Translations under genes and position numbers: made by a program | Shown here: piece by piece, positions 36,065 through 47,144 of the stretch | How the letters are laid out: every line of letters starts with the position of its first letter | How positions within the stretch are numbered: position 1 is the stretch's first letter | Notes under the pieces: generated by a model | What the model was told of the DNA's origin: nothing | The model's database searches: none | What the model saw: the letters and a program-made list of their open reading frames with translations, nothing else | Origin: Melieria omissa | Lineage: Eukaryota; Arthropoda; Insecta; Diptera; Ulidiidae | NCBI GenBank assembly: GCA_963971225.1 | Contig: OZ020267.1 | Span: forward strand, 148,127,427 to 148,191,426 | Direction of reading: 5' to 3' | Length of the DNA: 64,000 bases

Positions 36065-38330
36065 TATTTTGACAGTTGTCGCCGCTTCACAGCCGTTGTC
36101 TAAGTGTTCGGGGCCTAGGCGACAATATTGAATTCGTGGAACTGCAATTTCAGCTGCAACATAGATAAGCACACAACAACAATATACATTTGTGCCTAAT
36201 TGTATAGAAAGTGTATTGGTGTTGCTGTTGCATTGTCCTCTCAGTGACATTGTCCGCTGCTCTTCCGACGAATTTGTCCAAGCAACATTTTGATTATCTG
36301 ATATTCAATAGGAAATCTAATTACCTCCATTTATCCGTTTAGACGTATATGAGAAAACAATCTATTAATACTGTACAGTGTGAACAATGCATGCATTCTA
36401 AACATTGCGGAAACGATGCCAAACAGAGGCTATCAACAGTTTATTACATAAAGTTGGGTTATGTTGCATCAAAAAACTTTAAATTCCAATATTTACATAA
36501 TTGTTTCTTCTTTTTATTCTTCAAAGTAATGTTTAGAATTTTCCATGAGTTAAATAAACTTTCGAGCTACTAAACCGTAGGCAGATAACGCTGGCAGGAC
36601 AATCGTGTAATACATAGAGACGCTGAGGTCCTCGGCGAGTTGAATTTTCGCCCAACTAATCGTGACAATGCATTAGCTGCAAAGTTGCTGCCGCACGCAG
36701 CCACTTACGAGCTGCAACCGCAACAACAACCGCAGCGAAAACTCTCTGTCTTTGCCGGAATTGAATTGCGGTGCAGTGGTAATCTCGCTGTTAGAACACG
36801 TAGCCGTTAATCATGGCGCGCTGCCCACATTGCGTCACATTTGTGCATGCAACCACTTGCAGCACGCGCCAATGTGCAACACCAAAGCGAGCTGTTTTTT
36901 GTCGTTTTGTTTTTGGTTTTTTTTTGCAAATTTTAGACACAAGTTTTGACTTGCTGCCGCTGGCCTTTGGCCTTTGCTCACGTTGCCACAACTGGCGTGT
37001 TGCACCAACCAAAGATACAGCTGAGAATTTTCAGCTCGTCCTCGACGATGTGCGACGCTGTGTGGCGGTCGCTGTTATGTGCTGCGTTGACCACAAGGTG
37101 TGGTGTAGCAAAAATGAAAAATTACCTTTTTGATTAAAATATTTGGCTGTCGTCAGGCTGCAGTCCTGTCGTCGTGTTGCTATGGCAATGTGCGACACAA
37201 CGTGCGGACGAGCCATGGCTGTCAGGTTGACCAGAGTGGCGGCAGCTGCTGCACATTTAATTTCGCTGCTGAGGAGGATTTGCAACAACAACAACTGCAA
37301 AGTAACAGCCACAGCAGCAGCTGTTGACCAACGGACTTGACGACATTTGCTTCTGATGTCCTTGTGCGGTGTGCTTTGTGTCGTTGGTGTCCGTCAGCCA
37401 TTGCGGTGCGTCGTTAATGCCAGCAATGATGATATCTCATTTTAATTTTTATTGTTTTTTAAGATTCAACATTGCAGCAGTGTGACTCTGTTGGCTTTAA
37501 AAGCAAAGACTAATTTCATCATCCACCTACAGTCGGCAGCTTCAGACTTTTTACGCGCCAACAGTTTTCATTTATTTATAGCAACAAAAATGCTTAAAAT
37601 GCATTTTTTGCTTCATTTTTTTATGTTATATTTAAAAATTTTTCCAATTGGTTATTCTCTCGTTTTTTTTTTAAATTTCCTTTGCCGCCACCGCAAATGA
37701 ATTATGAGCGCATTCGTGTACCCTTTGTGCATAAAAAATTAATGAAAATGTAAATAAAATAGGAGCACATAAAAAATTCAGTCAAAATTCAAAAATGCAA
37801 AAAATAACATTACGAAAAAAAAGAAAATTATAACGAAAAAAATGCTAGACATTTCAGCGAAAATTGGAAAACAAAAAAAGAAAAAAACGGCAAACAAAAT
37901 CATCCGCGCTTAAAGCCATGAATTACACTGGGCGCGTATAGTAATCTGACCACACATAAATTTTGCAAGATTGTATTCGCACGTTGTTGTATCCGTTTGG
38001 CCATTCCTGCTGCTGTTGTTGTTGTTGTTGTTGTTGGTATTATTTTTGTAGCCGCTACGCCGCTGGCAATTTTTTTGGTTTATTTTATCAATGCGGCAAT
38101 GAAGGATGCGCAGCCGGCTGTCGGACTGGCGGTTTTTCGTCTGTGTGGCAGCGCGACGGCCTGCAGCCTGCGGCAATATAACAAATGTGGCAACATTTTT
38201 TTGATTTATTGTACGCCATGCTTATAATATTTAAATGAATCGTTGAAACAATGTGGCAACAACAACAACAAAAACAGAGTGCAAATAAAAAATCGCTTTA
38301 TGAAAGTCTCTAAAATGCAGCAACAGTTGA
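36065..38330. other. non-coding stretch
   Basis: No gene is supported. A (TTG)n run lies at about 38010-38038 and CAA/CAG runs at 37270-37320. Overlapping open frames on both strands between 36790 and 37330 show no recognisable domain. Confidence 0.5.
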
Positions 38331-40060
38331 AAAAAGTATGGAAAATTAACACATTTTTCTCTGCTTCGGTGTCATCGTTGTCTGCTTCTTCTTTGTGCAT
38401 CTTCTCTTTTTTTTACTATCGCCTTCTTGTTCTTTTACCTCTTTCTCTTACTCCTCTGCTGTTTTCTTTTTGTTTGTCTTCTTATTTTTACTCGTTGGAA
38501 AATTAACACAATTTTATTTCTTCTTCAGTGTTATTGTTGTTTACTTCTTCTTTCTGTATTCTTGTTTTTTTTTTACTATAGTCTTCTTGTTCATTTGCTT
38601 CTTTATTCCTCTTTGTGTTCTTATTTTTACTCGAATGGAAAATTAACACTTTTTTCTCTTCTTCGGTTTCATTGTTGTCTGCTTCTTCTTTCTGTATTCT
38701 TTTCTTTTTTTAATAATCACCTTCTTGTTCTTTTGCTTCTTTCTCTTACTTCTCTGCTTCTTGCTTCTTGTTTGTCTTCTTATTTTTACTCGTATGGGAA
38801 ATCAACACATTTTGTCTCTTCTTCGGTGACATTGTTGTCTGTTTCTTCTTTCCGTATTCTTCTCTTTTATTTACTATCACCTTCTTGTTCTTTTGATTCG
38901 ATCGCTTACTTCTCTGCTTTTTTCTTCTTGCTTTTCTTCTTTGTCTTCTTATTTTTACTCATAAGAGAAATGAACACAATTTTTTTTCTTCTTCGGTGTC
39001 ATCGTTGTTTACTTCTTCTTTCTGTATTCTTCTCTTTTTTACTATAGTCTTCTTGTTCTTTTGCTTCTTTCTTCTTCTTTGTCTTCTTATTTTTACTCGT
39101 ATGGGAAATTAACAAATATTTTCTCTTCTTCGGTGTAATTGTTGTCTGCTTCTTCTTTGTGTATGTACTTTGTTTTGCTATCGCCTCTTGTTCTTTTGCT
39201 TTTTTCTCTTACTTCTCTGCTCTTTTCTTCTTGCTTTTCTTATTTTTACTCGTATGGGAAATTAGCACATTTTTTTCTCTTCTTCGGCGTCATCGTTGTC
39301 TGCTTTTTCTTTCTGTATTCTTCTCTTTTTTTTAATATCGCTTTCTTCTTCTTTTGCTTCTTTCTCTTACTTCTCTGCTTTTTTCTTCTTGCTTTTCTTC
39401 TTTGTCTTCTTATTTTTAGTCGTATGGGAAATTGACACAATTTTTTTTCTTCTTTGGTGTCATCGTTGTTTATTTCTTCTTTCTGTATTCTTCGCTTTTT
39501 TTACTATCGTCTTCTTGTTCTTTTGCTTCTTCTTTCTGTTCTTATTTTTACTCGTATGGGAAATTAGCAAATTTTTTCTCTTCTTCGGTTTCATTGTTGT
39601 CTGCTTCTTCTTTCTGTATTTTTCGCTTTCTTTTAATATCGCTTTCTTGTTCTTTTACTTCTTTCTCTTACTTTTCTGCTTTGTTCTTATTCTTTGTCTT
39701 CTTAGTTTTACTCGTATGGGAAATTAACAGATTGTTTACTCTTCTTCGGTGTCATCGTTTTCTGCTCCTTCCTTCTGTTTTTTTTTTCTTTTTTTATTAT
39801 GGCCTCTTGTTCTTTTGCTTTTTTCTTCCTTCCTTGATTTTGTCTTCTTCTTTGTGTTCTTAGTTTTACTCGTATAGGAAATTAACACATTTTTTCTCTT
39901 CTTCGGTTTCATTGTTGTCTGCTACTTCTTTCTGTATTTTTCTCTATGTTTTATTATCGCCTTCTTGTTATTTTGCTCCTTGCTATTCCTTCTCTGCTTT
40001 TTTCTTCTTGTTTGTCTTCGTATTTTTACTCTTCTTCTTCATCTTCATTGGTACTCTCTT
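38330..40060 (+). repeat. pyrimidine-rich satellite, ~155-bp monomer, about 11 copies
   Basis: Each unit starts near GGGAAATTAACACATTTTTT and continues with 'CTCTTCTTCGGTGTCATCGT', 'TGTCTGCTTCTTCTTTCTGT', 'CTATCGCCTTCTTGTTCTTTTGCTTC' and 'CTTCTTATTTTTACTCGTAT'. The anchor occurs at about 38342, 38501, 38640, 38799, 38967, 39107, 39257, 39429, 39562, 39720 and 39878, so the spacing is 133-172 bases. The plus strand is mostly C and T. It stays open for up to 206 codons (38427-39047), but the translation is only F/L/S/C-rich repeat and differs from copy to copy by frameshifts; I treat it as non-coding. Confidence 0.9.
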
Positions 40061-41310
40061 CTCACTCATTCATTTTTATTATTGATGGGGATAATGCACT
40101 ACGACCTAGTAGATCTTTAGTGCTCCCTTCTTGGACCTCAAAGACTGTCAGTGAGTCCAGTATCCAAGAGGATCTGGATACCGAGTCTGCACCCGATATG
40201 ATATGGTACTTCTTTCTCTTATGCATGAGTACAAGGCATTTTCCTCTCATTTTCCTGTAATCTCTTGGTGTTACTAATTGGAGAAGGCGCGCGCAAAGCA
40301 GAGGCGCCTGGAGAGAAGTTTTGCGGCAGGCCGTAACCCGATAACGGATTGTTATGGCCAGTTAAGTAAGTAAATAAGTACAAGGCATTTTCCTAGTATA
40401 TGTATCGCAGCCTCGTTTTCCTGCAAGCAGAACCTGCAAAACCCGTTTTCACGGATTCCCAGTTTAGTTAGATGATAGTTTAATCTGCAATGCCCTGTCA
40501 CGTGATAATCCTAAGATTATTTTTTGATAAGGTCATACATTCCTCGAATCGTTTTCTATTATAGGATCCGTTAACCAGCTTCGAATGCTCTAGACCTGGT
40601 TGATTTTCCTGGTATTGATTCATTCTGGTTGTCTCGTCCTTTCTCAGTAGTATGGAGAAAGTTCCTTTTCCCAACCCACAAAAAGGTTCAGGGCCGACAA
40701 AGCGTGTGGAAGCTCTCCGCCTTGCCAACTCGTCAGCCCGTTCGTTCCCTTCAATGCCGGTGTGGCCCGGAACCCAAAGTACCCAGACCTTGTTGTAACG
40801 GCCAAGTTCATGCAGCTTCTCAAGGCACTCCAATACCAGTTTCAAGGACACCTGGTAGGATCTAAGAGCCTTAATAGCCGCTTGGCTGTCAGAAAGTATG
40901 GCAATCTTCCGGTTCCGGTAATCCTTCACCAGATTGAGATGAGCACACCTTTCAATTGCGTATATTTCTGCCTTCCCGTAAGTTCCGAGTAGCTTATCGC
41001 TTATCTTATCCTCGGCCCATATACTCCTATCCCGGTGCCTTTCTCCGTTAAGGAGCCATCTGTGTACCAGGATATCATGTGCTGGTCTAGCCGATATGTT
41101 TTCGATATACCTACCCATTTCCTTTTGTTACTAAGTTCAGTTTTGAACCGTTTGACAAAGCTGAATTTCGGTGAGATTGTATCCCTCGGTATTGCGATTT
41201 CGGGATGCCGGTGCGTGAGAGTATCCATCCCCTTACGACTCAGGAATCCCTCAGCCCCGATATTAACATCAATCATTCGTAGGAGAGTCCTTCTCCCACT
41301 CATTCACTAA
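40061..41310 (-). pseudogene. non-LTR retrotransposon fragment with RNase H domain
   Basis: On the minus strand two overlapping open stretches encode a retrotransposon RNase H domain. The first (41303-41001) carries 'WYTDGSLTEKGTGIGVYG'; the second (41118-40498) carries 'GKAEIYAIERC', 'AILSDSQAAIKAL' and 'LWVPGHTGIEGNERADELAR'. The four acidic residues expected for RNase H are all present (D of TDGS, E of AEIYA, D of SDSQ, D of ERADELA), but a frameshift near 41000-41030 separates the first from the rest. Reverse transcriptase and endonuclease are absent. The domain type fits I, R1 or LOA clades. 40061-40470 is probably its 3' region, itself split by an inserted element. Confidence 0.8.
40246..40376 (+). 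mobile_element. 5'-truncated non-LTR fragment with 18-bp target duplication
   Basis: The 18-mer AGTACAAGGCATTTTCCT flanks this 131-bp piece on both sides (40228-40245 and 40377-40394). The plus strand encodes a C-terminal tail 'TNWRRRAQSRGAWREVLRQ' then 'AVTR' and a stop at 40352, typical of the end of non-LTR ORF2 proteins, followed by a short trailer ending TAAGTAAGTAAATA. It is a very short 5'-truncated insertion into the RNase H element, showing target-primed reverse transcription. Confidence 0.75.
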
Positions 41311-42282
41311 CTCTTTTCTTCTTCGTCATCTCATTTGTTTCTTTATCTCCTCCTCCTTCTACTCAATTCCTGCAGTTTAACTAAAATAAATGAAATCTTA
41401 GCAAAATACCAAATTATTCGCTTCACTTTCCATCAGCGCCAAAACTTAATTCGTCTGAAAAAAAACTTAACAAACCAGCTGCAAGTCAAACGCCACAGCA
41501 TGTCCAACAAATCGCCAAGTAATTTGTCGCTGCGGCAAGTCAAAACTTTGCAAATTTCCACTGCGGCCTGTAAGCCAACTTAACTCGGCCGCTTGGCGTC
41601 TGAAATTGGCTGCCAGCAGGCATCGAGCTCGTTCTCACATTAATTAAGCTACCAACACACAAAGTGCTGTGACATTTTTCTGCACGTGTCGACGGTCTAT
41701 TTGCTTTGCTGGTCTTCTTCATTGTTGCAGTTGCAGCCAGAAGGGAAAACACTTGCAGTACCATTCATGAGACAGACTAGTGGCTGAAGACTGGAAAAGG
41801 AGCTCTTTTTTCATTTCATTATAATTAACAGTTATCATTATGATCGTTAATTTCATTTCGTTGCCTCAGAAAACGAATGTCGCATGTTCCATTGAGTCTG
41901 GTAAGACATACGACATTTGTTTTCTCAGGAGACGACTTCAGTTCATCTCAATTCAAATCTTCCTTACCAGCAGTGACTCCTCTTTTATAAACACGCACTG
42001 CATTGCGCATCCAACCCCAGTTCGCTGTGTTTAGCAAAGACCACAACCATGCATTGCCTTGCCAACACTCAAATAATACCTTTTCCAGCACAAAGCACAG
42101 CAACACTTCTCATTGGCAACTGTCAAACTGACTACAACAACAACACCAGCTTTCAGCCCAAATAAGCAGAAAATTAACCGATTGCAAACAAATAGTAAAC
42201 AAAAGCAACAATTTATCAATTAAAACGCAAACATATTGCAGCAATCTGAAGCGACCGACAGCAGTTGGGCGGAAAACGCAAA
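41311..42282. other. intergenic region upstream of cnir
   Basis: About 970 bases between the retrotransposon fragment and the cornichon gene. No gene, tRNA or clear TATA box was found. It must contain the promoter and 5' UTR of the downstream gene. Confidence 0.5.
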
Positions 42283-42871
42283 ATGCTCCCGGATCCGGCC
42301 ACATTTGCGCTTACGCTGCTGGTCTACGGCGCCACACTGTTGCTGCTCATCTACTATGTTAAGTCGGCTGCATTCTGTTTAAAACACAAAAATAAATAAT
42401 CACATACAACCCTCGTTTAGGTGCTGACACTGGCCGACCTGGAATGTGACTACCTGAATGCCCAAGAGTGCTGTGCGCGTCTCAATTTCTGGGTCATACC
42501 CAAATTCGGCTCGCATGCCATACTGTGCATATTTCTGCTGCTGGGCGGCCACTGGATAATGCTGGTGCTAAATGTGCCCATGGTGGCCTGGCTAGGCTGG
42601 GAGCTGCACCGACAGCCGCGCGACAGCTTGGGCGTCTACGATCCGGTGGACATACACAGTCGCGGATTGCTGAAGGTGCACTTGCGCAACTGTATGTGCT
42701 ATCTGGGCTACTACTTTGTCATGTTCTTTGTGGCGCTGTACTGGTAAGTGCCCAACGCACGTAGTCCTTGCCTTTTTTCACTCTCATTCTACTTGCAGCA
42801 TGATTTCTGCACTGCTAGAAGGCGATCCCATTCGGCGGCATGAAGAAGGCGAGATTGTGACAGACTTTTAG
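42283..42871 (+). CDS. cnir: cornichon-related protein (CNIH4-like)
   Basis: Three exons: 42283-42357, 42421-42743 and 42799-42871. The introns are 63 and 55 bp with GT-AG ends (phases 0 and 2). They join into 156 residues, the usual cornichon size. Cornichon proteins are small ER membrane cargo receptors that help load transmembrane proteins into COPII vesicles. Visible features are an N-terminal hydrophobic segment (about 7-26), 'LADLECDYLNAQECC' just after it, 'LNFWVIPKF' followed by two hydrophobic stretches (about 50-75), 'LGVYDP' and a final hydrophobic segment (about 115-140). The acidic tail ends EGEIVTDF. The LADLECDYLN and YDP motifs are family hallmarks; the tail is closer to CNIH4/cornichon-related than to the germline cornichon. 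From memory the Drosophila counterpart is cnir. Confidence 0.9.
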
Positions 42872-43683
42872 GCAACCATTTGGAACGAGGTTGTTCTTGA
42901 AGATCTGCGCGCGCATCCACAGTGGTGCTCAGCGTGCAGTTCATGAAGCAAGACTTAGCAGTGATCTTCCACTTTAGAATTTAATTACTCAACATTTTAT
43001 AGTAGTCACCCAGCAGCACAGCGAACAAAGCGCCTAGTCAATCCCCATAGCTTACTCAATTTAATCGTATTTAAGAGAATTTAAGGAACGAACAAATTTG
43101 TTTTATATTTTTAATTATATTAAATTTAAATAATGTCAAGTAAAAAATTGCGTTATTTTGAAAAGGAATGAAACGAGGTACGTGACTGGCCGTCGACAAG
43201 AGTGAAACATGTTGTTGCCGTGGAAGGTTAAGTAACTTTAAAGCAGATTTTATATTCTTTTTGAAGTGTTAACTGCTCACTTTGCGATGGCAAAAGGTTG
43301 AATTATTTTTTAAAGATGCAGCTGTAGGACTGATAGGATAAAGTATATTATTGTAGATATTTAAGTTAATGTGCGGAAGAGAAATTAACAACTCACGATC
43401 TCATCAAAAACTGCCTCAACTAAAACACAGACTTAAGAATAAGCAGTAAAGGAAAAGGACTGTAGCACTTTTAAGTTTGTGTAAAAAACGCAATAGACAA
43501 AACCCATTTGATGCTCAGAAAATGGAACACAGCGCTCTATGTAATCATTTGCTTAGCAAACATTTTATTTTATTTAAATTTGTTACAAATTTTTGTATCG
43601 CCATATAGCAATTGAAATTTATATAATAATTTAAATATCTTTTCCTTATCGGAAGATCCTGATGTACAAAAAAGTCCCCAATC
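42872..43683. other. convergent intergenic region, cnir / mu-crystallin copy 1
   Basis: This is the 3' side of both genes. From about 43551 to 43683 it matches 45413-45549, the 3' flank of copy 2, so that part belongs to the duplicated unit. No other gene is seen. Confidence 0.6.
43564..43569 (-). promoter_or_regulatory. poly(A) signal candidate, mu-crystallin copy 1
   Basis: AATAAA on the minus strand about 115 bp after the stop codon. Copy 2 has AATAAA at 45438-45433 at an almost equal distance. Confidence 0.5.
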
Positions 43684-44830
43684 TTATTGTGAATTAGCCT
43701 TTAAGACCTCATAGACAGCCTGTGCCACCGTCACGTCCTCAGAGGCCATGCCTGCAAGACCAAAAAAACAAACGCATTCCTCCAAAGTACCAAATTGAAA
43801 TTAGTTGCTTTTACCCATTGATTGAAAAATGGTGACGCCCTCTGGCGGTATTTGTGCGCCTCTATTGATTACTTCTCCCACTTCGGTCATCGAATCCACT
43901 TTCAGATCTTTCAGCTCCACCTTGGCATTAGCCATTGAGTCAACATAAACCTTGGCCAGATCGTAAACGTCTTGCCCCACCTCACCGAAATGCACCTCGC
44001 CCGCTCCAACCGCTGCAACAGACAAGTGATTCACAACCTTCGCACATTTCAGCCAACTCACTGTTGATATGCACGCTGCACTTCTTCAGCATGTCGGCCG
44101 TGACCAGTGCGTTTTTTGCAAATGTTCCCACACAGATTACATCCGCATCGGACACTGCCTCGGCGGCACTTTTCGCCACATTCACCTGCGTTTGTGGCGC
44201 CGCAATGCGCAGCTTTGTGGCCAACGCCTGTGCCATGTCGCTGGTGATATTCCACAACTGCACCTCGGACACATTGAAGCTGGCGCACATGCCCAGCGCA
44301 TGACTCGCACCCTGTACGCCAGTGCCAATGATGGCCACTTTTATGCAACGTTCAGCCCAATCGGCAAACCGCCGCATGTACAAATATTTAGTGGCAACAA
44401 TGGACGCGGCCGCCGTACGCCAAGCTGTGATGTCGGTGCCGTCTATGATGCACTTCAGCTGCCCAGTTTCGGTGCAGAAGAGAAGTATGTTTGCCATAAT
44501 GTTGGGCAGTGGCGGTTTGCGCTGTGCGTTTTTCGAAAATGATGTGACCAATTTGCAGCCGAGCGAGCTGTATTTCTGCTGGCAGCCAGTTGGCACGGAC
44601 AGCTGATAGTTGCCCACATAGCACGGCATAGTGAATAGTAGCTCCTTGCGATCGCTGCATGTAGTCATACTTCGCGGCGGCTGATTGGCTACCGAAGCCG
44701 TGGCTGAAGTCTGCTGCTGCCAAGAATTTGACACGGCCTTGAAGGCGGCCTCAGCAGCCTCGTTTACCAGCGGCCAGCTGAGTACCTTACGCACACGCTC
44801 CGCATTGAAATAGTCGAATGGTATGGACAT
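43684..44830 (-). CDS. ketimine reductase mu-crystallin, copy 1
   Basis: Exons 44830-44062, 44012-43815 and 43751-43684 (introns of 49 and 63 bp, GT-AG) join to 344 residues. The first intron must be removed; otherwise the frame runs on to an unrelated tail. It belongs to the ornithine cyclodeaminase/mu-crystallin family, whose animal members reduce cyclic ketimines with NAD(P)H and in vertebrates also bind thyroid hormone. Visible features are the 'KLVTSFS' strand, 'DGTDITAWRTAAAS' with the conserved Arg (138), the Rossmann loop 'GTGVQGASH' (169-177), 'HINTVGAGEVHFGEV' across the first splice junction, and C-terminal 'FQSMGMASEDVTVAQAVYE'. At residue 195 the usual WNRT reads WNIT, although this Arg is kept in copy 2. 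The paralogue lies 1.87 kb upstream in the same orientation. Its Drosophila counterpart is probably CG4872. Confidence 0.9.
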
Positions 44831-44869
44831 AGCTGATGTTTACTATTTGTTTATTCCTTTCTATTCGAT

Positions 44870-44910
44870 CTTATCTTCGTAGTGAATAACCTTCGACGTC
44901 GGACTATAAG
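44870..44910 (-). promoter_or_regulatory. candidate promoter of mu-crystallin copy 1
   Basis: On the minus strand an AGATAAG box (GATA-type site, 44876-44870) and a CTTATA box (44910-44905) lie 40-80 bp upstream of the start codon. Both are kept at similar spacing upstream of copy 2 although the surrounding sequence has diverged. Conservation between paralogues is the only evidence. Confidence 0.4.
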
Positions 44911-45412
44911 CGCCGCCGCTGTTGCCGACTCCTTCGAAAATATTTTGCTCTGCATGCAAATATTCGAAATTGTTTATTTCTATCATAGTATAATTTCTCC
45001 ATGTGATTTCACTATGATTTATATTTTTCTAGAATTATGACGTACATTTCTTCCTTTATACAAAAAAGGGGTGTCATTCTAACTTGTTGAATTGTTCTAA
45101 TTCACGATGCAAATATTGATATATTGCAAATATTAATGTAGAAAAAACTTAATAACTTCATCACGCACGTGATATAAAAATGTTTCTTCCTTCAGAAAAT
45201 ATAACCTGAAGGTAACGAAATGCATAAAAACTGAGTTAGGGCTTTTTGTCATTTCCTTGTAAAACCGTTATTTTTCAACATATGACAGTAAAATCTTAAA
45301 CGGATTACATTTGAGGATATTTTCAAAGAAAATGCAAAAAACCAGATTTCGAAAAAGTTATGAGTTACGTCCTTTCTGTTTTAAGAGAACGATGTACACA
45401 AAGTAGATATTT
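44911..45412. other. spacer between the mu-crystallin copies
   Basis: AT-rich sequence of about 500 bp upstream of copy 1 and downstream of copy 2. No gene or repeat is recognised. Confidence 0.5.
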
Positions 45413-45432
45413 AATAGGCAATCAAATTTTGT

Positions 45433-45438
45433 TTTATT
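45433..45438 (-). promoter_or_regulatory. poly(A) signal candidate, mu-crystallin copy 2
   Basis: AATAAA on the minus strand about 112 bp after the stop codon, in the same 'TTATTTAAATTTGTTACAAAT' context (forward strand) as copy 1. Confidence 0.5.
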
Positions 45439-45549
45439 TAAATTTGTTACAAATTATGGCATCGCCATATGGCAATCGAAACATATATAATATCATTGGA
45501 ATGTCCTTTTCCTTATCGGAACATCCAGATGTAAAAAAAATCCACTATT

Positions 45550-46706
45550 TTATTGTGAATTAGCCTTTAAAACCTCGTAGACAGCCTGTGCCACCGTCAC
45601 GTCCTCAGCGGCCATGCCTGAAAATGCAAAAACAAACATTTAAAAAAGTACCACATTGAAATTAACTGCTTTTACCCATGGATTGAAAAATTGTGATGCC
45701 CTCTGGCGGCAGTTTTGCGCCACTATTGATTACTTCGCCCACTTCGGTCAGCGAATCCACTTTCAAATCTTTCAGCTCCACCTTGGCATTGGCCATTGAA
45801 TCAACATAAACCTTGGCCTGATCGTAAACGTCTTGGCCAACTTCACCGAAATGCACCTCGCCCGCTCCCACCGCTGCAATAGACAAATGATTCACAACTC
45901 CCACATTCACAACTTTCGCGCATTTCAGCCAACTCACTGTTGATATGCACGCTGCTTTTTTTCAACATGTCGGCCGTGACCAGCGCGTGTGCTGCATATG
46001 TTCCCACACAGATCACATCCGCATCGGCCACTGCCTCGGCGGCACTGTTCGCCACATGCACCTGCGTTTGTGGCGCTGCAATGCGCAGCTTTGCGGCCAA
46101 CGCCTGCGCCTTGGCGCTGGTGCGATTCCACAGCTGCACTTCGGACACATTGAAGCTGGCGCACATGCCCAGCGCATGGCTCTGCCCCTGTACGCCGGTG
46201 CCAATGATGGCCACTTTTATGCAACGCTCAGCCCAGTCGGCAAACCGTCGCATGTACAAGTATTTAGTGGCAACAATGGACGCGGCCGCCGTACGCCAAG
46301 CGGTTATATCGGTGCCGTCTATGATGCACTGCAACTGCCCGGTTTCGGTGCTGAAGAGAAGTATGTTTCCCAAAATGTTGGGCAGTGGCGGTTCGTGCTG
46401 TGCGTTTTTCGAAAATGATGTGACCAATTTGCAAGCCAGCGAGCTGTATTTCTGCTCACAGCCAGTGGGCGCGGACAGCTGATAGTTGCCCACATAGCCA
46501 GGCATAGCGAACAGTATCTGCGAGCGATCGCTGCAGACAGTGAGACTGCGCGGCGGCTGATTGGCTACCGAAGCCGTGGCTGAAGTTTGCTGCTGCGACG
46601 AATTTGTCACGGCCTTGAAGGCGGCCTCATCGGCCTCGTTTACCAGTGGCCAGCTGAGTACCTTACGCACACGCTCCGCATTAAAATAGTCGAGTGTTAT
46701 GGACAT
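45550..46706 (-). CDS. ketimine reductase mu-crystallin, copy 2
   Basis: Exons 46706-45938, 45873-45676 and 45617-45550. Their lengths are 769, 198 and 68, exactly as in copy 1, again giving 344 residues. The introns are 64 and 58 bp and the first has a 15-bp insertion relative to copy 1. About 90% of the residues match copy 1. This copy keeps the family-typical WNRT (Arg195) and reads 'GTGVQGQSH' at the Rossmann loop, so it looks like the more ancestral enzyme. The 3' flank (CGCCATATGGCAATYGAAA, TTTCCTTATCGGAA) and 5' flank (CTTATCT, TATAAGCGCC) are also shared with copy 1. The duplicated unit is therefore the whole gene with its regulatory DNA, about 1.87 kb long. Expected activity: NAD(P)H-dependent reduction of cyclic imines in the cytosol. 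Confidence 0.9.
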
Positions 46707-46761
46707 AGTTGCAGTTTACAATTCGTTGATTCTTCACAAAGCACTGCACTTGTTATTCGCT

Positions 46762-46802
46762 CTTATCTTTGTTGCGAATAACCTGCAAGGTCGAATTATA
46801 AG
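46762..46802 (-). promoter_or_regulatory. candidate promoter of mu-crystallin copy 2
   Basis: AGATAAG at 46768-46762 and CTTATA at 46802-46797 on the minus strand, matching the pair upstream of copy 1. The CTTATA box is followed upstream by 'GGCGCTTATA' in both copies. Confidence 0.4.
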
Positions 46803-47136
46803 CGCCGCTATTGCCAACTCCTTTGAAAATAATTTGCTCTAATATTTAAAATATCACAGTCTGATTTAACTTTGACTTATATTTTTCTTAGTATTATGAC
46901 GTACCTTTGTTCTTGTTTTATTGAAAAAAGGGGGGACATTCCATGGTGAAATTAACATAAACATTCTACCTTTAATTTAATTTATTTCACCATGAAATTT
47001 TAGAATGGCTTAAAGGTGAACGGACATTATAAACGTCGCATACATGGCGCCCGTTTCCGCATCCTGTATAAAAATAGAAAATATTGCACATCCCTAGAGA
47101 ACTTCTTCACACTCATCTGACAGTATGCTCACTGTC

Positions 47137-47144
47137 TATAAAAG
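47137..47144 (+). promoter_or_regulatory. TATA-box candidate upstream of SerRS
   Basis: TATAAAAG lies 205 bp upstream of the SerRS start codon. A second TATAAAAA occurs near 47066. Either could position transcription. Housekeeping genes often lack TATA boxes, so this is weak evidence. Confidence 0.3.

Noticed and set aside
38427..39047. 206-codon open frame, Phe/Leu/Ser-rich, looks like a multi-membrane protein
   Set aside because: It is a translation of the pyrimidine satellite; the other monomers are open in other frames too and there is no domain.
44069..46482. Plus-strand frames of 120-180 codons over both mu-crystallin copies
   Set aside because: Antisense shadows; they occur in parallel in both copies because the genes themselves are conserved.
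46941..47002. Inverted CATGGTGAAAT...ATTTCACCATG as a small MITE
   Set aside because: Only about 11 bp pair, no target duplication and no second copy seen.
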